From NCBI GenBank assembly GCA_026712885.1, contig JAPOPO010000015.1, positions 1 through 12,350 of the forward strand: a DNA stretch of 12,350 nt. The letters run 5' to 3'. The translations under genes and the position numbers were made by a program. Shown here in pieces: positions 8,558-12,350 of the stretch. The notes under the pieces are model-generated. The model was not told the origin of the DNA. It did no database searches and saw only the letters and a program-made list of their open reading frames with translations. The first letter of the stretch is position 1. Every line of letters starts with the position of its first letter. The DNA is from Rhodospirillales bacterium. GTDB taxonomy: Bacteria > Pseudomonadota > Alphaproteobacteria > UBA828.

Positions 8558-8580
8558 CCCCCGGCCGTTAAGGCCAGGGG
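8558..8580 (-). promoter_or_regulatory. Strong GC intercistronic hairpin between binding-protein and ATPase genes
   Basis: CCCCTGGCC and GGCCGGGGG form a 9-bp stem on the - strand transcript, with one U-G wobble and a five-base loop (8567-8571). No U-run follows, so it is not a classic intrinsic terminator. Hairpins here commonly act as attenuators or 3'-end stabilisers that keep the binding-protein message more abundant than the rest of the operon. A smaller imperfect hairpin (8586-8601) lies just after the binding-protein stop codon. Confidence 0.55.
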
Positions 8581-8602
8581 ACCTTCCACCGTCAACGGCG
8601 GT

Positions 8603-9730
8603 CTACTTCGGATAGTCGGCTGAGAAGTTCTCCGGATCGTAGTCGGGGCCGACACCGCTCGACATGATGACCGAGCCCGGCCTGTCCATCAGGGCATAGT
8701 CCTTGACGTAGACATCCGCCTGCACCGATGCAGTTTCGGCGCCCTCGGAGACCACGATCTGCTGGTTCACCTCGATCCGGCGTGGAATGCCCTTGCCAGC
8801 CAGCACATCGAACAGCAACTCGAAGGACACGGCGCCCATGGCCGGCGGATAGTCGATGCCAACCATCGGAACCTGGTTCTGCACGCTCAGCTGGTACATC
8901 GCGTTGAAGTCCCCGCCGGTGTGCGGCGGGATTGAGCCGGCCTCGTAACCGGCGGCGAGGAAGGCCTCGATCGATCCCGAGCCCTGCAGGCCGGAATCGG
9001 CCCAGACGCCGGCGATGTCCTTGCCGTACTTCTGGATGAGGGCAGACATGATCGTCTTGCCGTTGGCCGGCGACCAGGACGTGTATTGGACTTCCAGCAC
9101 CTCGATGCCGGGATACTGGTTGAAGACCTCGTGCGCCGCCTTGATCCGGTTCTCGGCCGGCGAGGCGCCGGCCAGACCGCCCAGCATCACGACCTTGCCC
9201 TCGAAGTTCAGCGTCTCGGCCAGCCATTGGGCAGAGATGCGGCCCAGCGCCTGGTCGGATGCCGTGACGAAGGTGATGTAACTGTCCTTGGACGTGACCT
9301 CGCGGTCGACCAGGACGATGGGGACCCCGCTCTTGTTCGCCCGGCGCAGCGCGGGATCGAGCGCTTCGGCGGTCGCGGGGCTGACGAGGAGAATGTCGAC
9401 GCCCTGGGCAAGCAGGTCCTGAATGTCGGCGGCCTGCTTGGAGGGGTTGTCGTTGGCATCGGTGATGATGAAGCGCTCGAGCTTGTCCTTGTTGCGCTCG
9501 GCGGCGGCCTCGATGCCGTGCAGCATGGCAACGCGCCAGGGATTGGAAAGACTGGCGTTTGAGAAACCGATGACGTAGGGGCCATCCTTCTTGTGCTCGG
9601 CCGCGTCATAGATGTCGACGCTGCCGGGGTTCCACAGGAAGGTGCGGGGAACGCCCTCGTAGTCGGCGCTCGCCGATACAGCGAAGAACATCCCGGCTGC
9701 AGCCAGGGCGCATATCTTGAGCAGTCGCAT
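8603..9730 (-). CDS. Sugar ABC transporter substrate-binding protein (type I periplasmic, Peripla_BP_4/RbsB-like)
   Basis: A 375-residue periplasmic ligand-binding protein. The start at 9730 is chosen because GGGAGAG lies 5 bases upstream and it gives a clean signal peptide: MRLL, a hydrophobic core, then cleavage after SASA at about residue 22. A start 45 bases upstream would add a basic stretch without family character. The mature protein has about 28 residues before the first strand (YVIGFSNASLSNPWR), then QAADIQDLLAQGVDILLVSP, VPIVLVDREVTS and GKVVMLGGLAGASPAENR, all typical of the ribose/galactose-binding fold. The ligand cannot be read from sequence; a pentose, hexose or polyol is likely from the family. 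It is the first gene of the importer operon, divergent from the HAD/SorC genes and separated from the ATPase gene by hairpins. Confidence 0.95.
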   Translation of the reverse strand: MRLLKICALAAAGMFFAVSASADYEGVPRTFLWNPGSVDIYDAAEHKKDGPYVIGFSNASLSNPWRVAMLHGIEAAAERNKDKLERFIITDANDNPSKQAADIQDLLAQGVDILLVSPATAEALDPALRRANKSGVPIVLVDREVTSKDSYITFVTASDQALGRISAQWLAETLNFEGKVVMLGGLAGASPAENRIKAAHEVFNQYPGIEVLEVQYTSWSPANGKTIMSALIQKYGKDIAGVWADSGLQGSGSIEAFLAAGYEAGSIPPHTGGDFNAMYQLSVQNQVPMVGIDYPPAMGAVSFELLFDVLAGKGIPRRIEVNQQIVVSEGAETASVQADVYVKDYALMDRPGSVIMSSGVGPDYDPENFSADYPK

Positions 9731-9735
9731 GGTTT

Positions 9736-9742
9736 CTCTCCC
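9736..9742 (-). promoter_or_regulatory. Ribosome-binding site deciding the binding-protein start
   Basis: On the coding strand, GGGAGAG ends 5 bases before the ATG at 9730. This strong site, and the signal peptide that follows, favour this start over the in-frame ATG 45 bases upstream. Confidence 0.75.
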
Positions 9743-9782
9743 TCTCTTGCGAAGTTTGCGTATCGGTCGGTTCAAAGCAGTC

Positions 9783-9810
9783 GGGGCCGCCCTCCAACGT
9801 GGGCGGCCCC
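9783..9810. promoter_or_regulatory. Perfect 10-bp GC hairpin in the importer operon leader
   Basis: GGGGCCGCCC (9783-9792) and GGGCGGCCCC (9801-9810) are exact reverse complements around an 8-base loop. The hairpin lies 52 bases upstream of the binding-protein ATG. No T-run follows on either strand. It may be a 5'-leader structure of the importer transcript, a protein-binding palindrome, or the relic terminator of a lost gene. Confidence 0.6.
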
Positions 9811-10018
9811 GTTGAGCGGTCCGGTTGGAATGTTAGAGCATCACCGGATTTTTCGCCAAGTCGGGTGGCCCGCCGAACTGGGTGGAAGCGAGATGCGAGG
9901 TTGCCGGGACACTCCTGGCCGGGACAAGGCTATTGCGGTTGCCGCGGCTCGGGGCGTCTCGCGCTTGTCATCGATCCCGCGCCATGAAAGGTTCCGTCGC
10001 CGCGACGGGAGTAGCGGA

Positions 10019-10699
10019 GTGGCCCACGCATTGCGGAGTATCGAACTGGTCATATTCGACTGCGATGGAGTCATTGCCGACAGCGAGGTCATCAGCGCCA
10101 ATCTTCTGGTTCGGCAGCTTGTGCCCTGCGGCATTTGCATCGACACGGATTACGTCTTTCGCAACTTTGTCGGAAAGAGCTTCCCCGTCGTGGCCGACAT
10201 CATCGGCGAGCGTTTCGGCGTGGCGCTACCCTCCACCTTCGTAGGCGATTACCGCGCGGCGCTTCGAGAGGCTTTCGCGAACAGCCTGCAGACCACGCCC
10301 GGATTCCTCGACATGCTGGGACAACTGACCTGCGCCACCTGTGTCGCGACCAGCTCGAGCCCGCCGCGTGTGGCCCATACGCTGGAGGCTGTTGGGCTCA
10401 CCGACTATTTCGGCGCCGATGTCTTCACGGCCTCCCAGGTGGCGAACGGAAAGCCGGCGCCCGACCTCTTCCTGTTTGCCGCCCGCGAGATGTCGACGCC
10501 GCCAGAGCGCTGCCTGGTAATCGAGGACAGTGTTGCAGGCATCGAAGCGGGCCTCGCCGCCGGCATGAAGGTCTGGCGCTACGTGGGCGCATCGCACGTC
10601 GCCGATGTCGCGCGCGCGCGCAAGGAAACACCTGCGAGCGTGACGGTTTTTGACAACTGGGACCGGTTTTACGTATTGGCGCCTGAGCTGAGGGCGTGA
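10019..10699 (+). CDS. HAD-superfamily hydrolase, beta-phosphoglucomutase/sugar phosphatase-like
   Basis: A 226-residue HAD hydrolase, likely a phosphatase or mutase on a small sugar or polyol phosphate, in the cytoplasm. Motif I is FDCDGVIAD (nucleophile D14, D16), motif II is T111/S112 in VATSSSP, motif III is K145 in NGKPAPD, and motif IV is E169-D170 in IEDSVAGIEAG. The insert between motifs I and II fits a helical C1 cap. GTG at 10019 is chosen because GGGAG (10007-10011) lies 7 bases upstream and motif I then begins at about residue 11, as usual; the frame is open further upstream but has no family sequence there. TTG at 10031 is an alternative. The SorC gene starts 10 bases after its stop. 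A HAD gene beside SorC and smoE is, as I recall, a common arrangement in rhizobial sorbitol/mannitol loci. Confidence 0.92.
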   Translation: MAHALRSIELVIFDCDGVIADSEVISANLLVRQLVPCGICIDTDYVFRNFVGKSFPVVADIIGERFGVALPSTFVGDYRAALREAFANSLQTTPGFLDMLGQLTCATCVATSSSPPRVAHTLEAVGLTDYFGADVFTASQVANGKPAPDLFLFAAREMSTPPERCLVIEDSVAGIEAGLAAGMKVWRYVGASHVADVARARKETPASVTVFDNWDRFYVLAPELRA

Positions 10700-10709
10700 C
10701 AGGGCGACC

Positions 10710-11663
10710 ATGGCCAGAACCAACGGCGGCAACCGTCTGGACGACGCGGCCCGGGCCGGATGGCTCTACTACGTCGCGGGCAACACCCAGGACGAGATCG
10801 CCCAGAAGCTGGGCGTCTCGCGGCAGTCCGCACAGAGGCTGGTGTCGCTGGCGGTCAGCGAGAAGCTGATCAAGTTCCGCCTGGATCACCCCATCGCACG
10901 CTGCATGGAGCTTTCGGCGCAATTGAGCGACCGGTTCGGCCTGCAATCTTGCGAGATCGTGCCCTCGGATCCGGGTGCGCCGGAGTCGATCTCCGGAGTC
11001 GCCATCGCCGGTGCAGCCGAGATGCAGAAGCAGCTCGATACGAAGACGCCAAAGGTCGTCGCGGTGGGGACAGGGCGCGTCCTGCGCGCCTGCGTCGAGC
11101 GGCTGCCGTCGATGGACTGTCCGCAGCATCATCTCGTTTCGCTGGTCGGTAACACGATGCCCGATGGCTCCGCCACCGCCTACAACGTCGTGGTGCGCAT
11201 GGCCGAGCGTGTCGGCGGCCGGCACAACCCGATGCCGCTCCCCGTGCTGGTGCGCAAGCCGGCGGAGCTCCCGATCCTGCACAGCCAAGAGCCGGTCGCG
11301 AAGACGCTCGGGCTGTGCGCCGACGCTGACGCGACCTTTGTCGGGATAGGCCACATCGACGGTTCGGCGCCGCTTACGGTGGACGGGTTCATCACCCACG
11401 AGGAAAGCCGGGCACTCATTCGCATGGGCGCGGTTGGCGAGATCGTCGGCTGGGTCTTCGATTCCAGGGGCAGGCTGATCGAGGGCCTGACGAATGATCG
11501 GGTTTCGAGCGCGCCGCTGATGCCCGCAACCCCGCGCCCGGTCATCGGGCTGGCCGTCGGCGAGGTCAAGGTCGCCGCGATTCTCGGGGCATTGCGCGGC
11601 CAGCTCATTAACGCACTGGTGACCGACGAAGCGACGGCCGAGGCCATTCTGGCGCAGGCCTGA
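10710..11663 (+). CDS. SorC-family (DeoR-type) sugar-responsive transcriptional regulator
   Basis: A 317-residue regulator with an N-terminal helix-turn-helix (about residues 14-52; NTQDEIAQKLGVSRQSAQRLV is the recognition unit) and a C-terminal SorC sugar-binding domain (about 60-315). That domain includes ISGVAIAGAAE, VVAVGTGRVLRAC, LVGNTMPDGSA and VGIGHIDGSAPL. It is full length for the family. Members bind a sugar phosphate or polyol and control an adjacent transport operon. Placement directly before smoE suggests it controls the sorbitol/mannitol genes; related loci call this gene smoC, but I do not assign the name. Likely targets are the palindromes at 11715-11728 and 11771-11780. It shares an operon with the HAD gene (10-base gap). 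Confidence 0.95.
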   Translation: MARTNGGNRLDDAARAGWLYYVAGNTQDEIAQKLGVSRQSAQRLVSLAVSEKLIKFRLDHPIARCMELSAQLSDRFGLQSCEIVPSDPGAPESISGVAIAGAAEMQKQLDTKTPKVVAVGTGRVLRACVERLPSMDCPQHHLVSLVGNTMPDGSATAYNVVVRMAERVGGRHNPMPLPVLVRKPAELPILHSQEPVAKTLGLCADADATFVGIGHIDGSAPLTVDGFITHEESRALIRMGAVGEIVGWVFDSRGRLIEGLTNDRVSSAPLMPATPRPVIGLAVGEVKVAAILGALRGQLINALVTDEATAEAILAQA

Positions 11664-11714
11664 ACAACTTAACCCATTGGACTAAAATGGTTCTCGTGGC
11701 TCACCGCCGCGGAG

Positions 11715-11728
11715 ACTGCATTTGCAGT
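11715..11728. promoter_or_regulatory. Candidate operator 1: 6-2-6 palindrome
   Basis: ACTGCA-TT-TGCAGT is a perfect inverted repeat ending at the first base of a candidate -35 hexamer. Its location between the SorC-type gene and smoE makes it the best operator candidate in the window. Binding is inferred. Confidence 0.5.
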
Positions 11729-11756
11729 TGACTCTTGGAATCACCTGAATGAATAT
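11728..11756 (+). promoter_or_regulatory. Candidate sigma70-type promoter for smoE
   Basis: TTGACT (11728-11733) is a good -35 match, spaced exactly 17 bases from GAATAT (11751-11756), a weak -10. The palindrome at 11715-11728 abuts it upstream, and a second palindrome lies near the expected transcription start. Confidence 0.5.
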
Positions 11757-11770
11757 TTGCCCGGCTCAAT

Positions 11771-11780
11771 AGCAATTGCT
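11771..11780. promoter_or_regulatory. Candidate operator 2: perfect 10-bp palindrome
   Basis: AGCAATTGCT is its own reverse complement and lies about 15 bases downstream of the candidate -10, where a bound repressor would block initiation. It differs in sequence from candidate operator 1, so the two may bind different proteins, or one may be chance. Confidence 0.4.
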
Positions 11781-11804
11781 CACTGCGAGCATGGAGAGAA
11801 AGCG

Positions 11805-12350
11805 ATGAAGATCAAGCTTAGTGCCCTGATGGGCGCCGCCGCTGCCACGTGCCTTCTGGCATCGGCAGCGGCCGCACAGACGTTGACGATCGCCACCGTC
11901 AACAATGGCGACATGATCCGCATGCAGGGTCTGACCGATGACTTTACCGCCCAGAACCCGGGCATCGAACTGGAGTGGGTGACGCTGGAGGAGAACATCT
12001 TGCGCCAGCGCGTCACCACCGACATAGCCACCAAGGGTGGCCAGTACGACGTCATGACCATCGGCACCTACGAGGTTCCGATCTGGGGCAAGCAGGGCTG
12101 GCTGGTCGGCCTGAACGATCTGCCGGAGAGCTATGACATCGATGATTTGCTGCCGGCGATCCGTGGATGGCGAGCTCTATGCCGCGCCGTTCTACGGCGA
12201 AAGCTCGATGGTGATGTACCGCACCGACCTGATGGACAAGGCCGGGCTCGAGATGCCGGACGCCCCCACCTGGGACTTCATCGCCCAGGCTGCCCGCGCC
12301 ATGACCGACAAGGACAACGAGGTCTACGGCATCTGCCTGCGCGGCAAGGC
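11805..12350 (+). pseudogene. smoE: smoE, sorbitol/mannitol ABC transporter substrate-binding protein; frameshifted and cut by the window end
   Basis: The periplasmic binding protein of the Smo polyol importer (family 1 extracellular solute-binding). ATG 11805 has GGAGAG (11793-11798) 6 bases upstream and gives a signal peptide with an alanine-rich core ending SAAAAQ. SmoE hallmarks follow: LTIATVNNGDMIRMQ, WVTLEENILRQRVTTDIATKGG and YDVMTIGTYEVPIWGKQGWL. After residue 120 (LLPAIR, to 12164) the frame degenerates to GWRALCRAV, while the family sequence VDGELYAAPFYGESSMVMYRT resumes one frame over, from GTG at 12163, and runs to the window end. By recollection of R. sphaeroides SmoE, about four residues (like GGLT) belong between, so a net loss of about 14 bases fits. 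Either the gene is broken in this strain or the assembly is wrong here. The permease, ATPase and dehydrogenase genes expected downstream lie outside the window. Confidence 0.85.

Larger units (their letters stand above)
9731..10018. promoter_or_regulatory. Divergent intergenic region between importer operon and HAD/SorC genes
   Basis: These 288 bases separate two divergent operons and must hold promoters for both. Visible items are the binding-protein ribosome-binding site, a perfect GC hairpin (9783-9810), a TTAGAGCATCACCGG stretch (9833-9847) resembling half of a dispersed alphaproteobacterial repeat, and a short stretch reading like a decayed LacI-type helix-turn-helix (about 9925-9975). 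I see no convincing -35/-10 pair on either strand and no intact gene. Confidence 0.5.

Noticed and set aside
6747..8615. Long + strand open frame (622 codons) across the ATPase gene
   Set aside because: The - strand carries all ABC ATPase motifs in order; the + strand product has no recognisable domain and low-complexity composition.
9593..10018. N-terminal extension of the HAD frame
   Set aside because: The frame is open but overlaps the binding-protein gene start and has no HAD character. GTG 10019 has a good ribosome-binding site and gives the usual family length.
11780..12067. Small antisense open frame over the smoE start
   Set aside because: It lies opposite a signal peptide and conserved SmoE sequence and has no recognisable family content.
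12155..12170. Programmed ribosomal frameshift in smoE
   Set aside because: No slippery heptamer is visible and conserved codons appear to be missing at the joint, which fits a deletion and not recoding.

Overview
The window is GC-rich, densely coded bacterial DNA with frequent GTG starts and gene overlaps of 1 to 8 bases. Together with a sorbitol/mannitol-type (Smo) importer next to a SorC regulator, and protein families common in rhizobia and relatives, this suggests an alphaproteobacterium (Rhizobiales or Rhodobacterales-like). That assignment is inferred from gene content and not proven. The whole window appears devoted to uptake and oxidation of carbohydrates or polyols. No RNA gene, CRISPR array or intact mobile element is visible.

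Left block, + strand (2-5062): a GMC-family flavoprotein cut by the window edge, a short-chain dehydrogenase/reductase, a second GMC flavoprotein of the choline dehydrogenase-like branch, and a DUF993 protein that resembles a dihydrodipicolinate-synthase-type (class I aldolase) TIM barrel. Gaps are 9, 2 and 16 bases, so this is almost certainly one operon. It could encode successive oxidations followed by an aldolase-type step, but the substrate is not visible.

Middle block, - strand (9730 down to 5100): a complete ribose-type ABC importer in the order binding protein, double ATPase, permease, permease. The last three genes overlap. The binding-protein/ATPase gap holds stacked hairpins that could set unequal expression. 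The two blocks converge at about 5063-5099 and may serve one pathway: import, then oxidation.

The divergent gap (9731-10018) carries a perfect 10-bp GC hairpin in the leader of the importer operon and possibly a decayed LacI-type helix-turn-helix remnant. No intact regulator for the importer is present in the window.

Right block, + strand (10019-12350): a HAD phosphatase, a SorC-family sugar-responsive regulator, a 141-base promoter region with two palindromes and a good sigma70-like promoter, then the start of smoE, the sorbitol/mannitol binding protein. The smoE reading frame is broken at about 12160-12165. The downstream family sequence continues in another frame, and about four codons are missing, consistent with a 14-base deletion or an assembly error.
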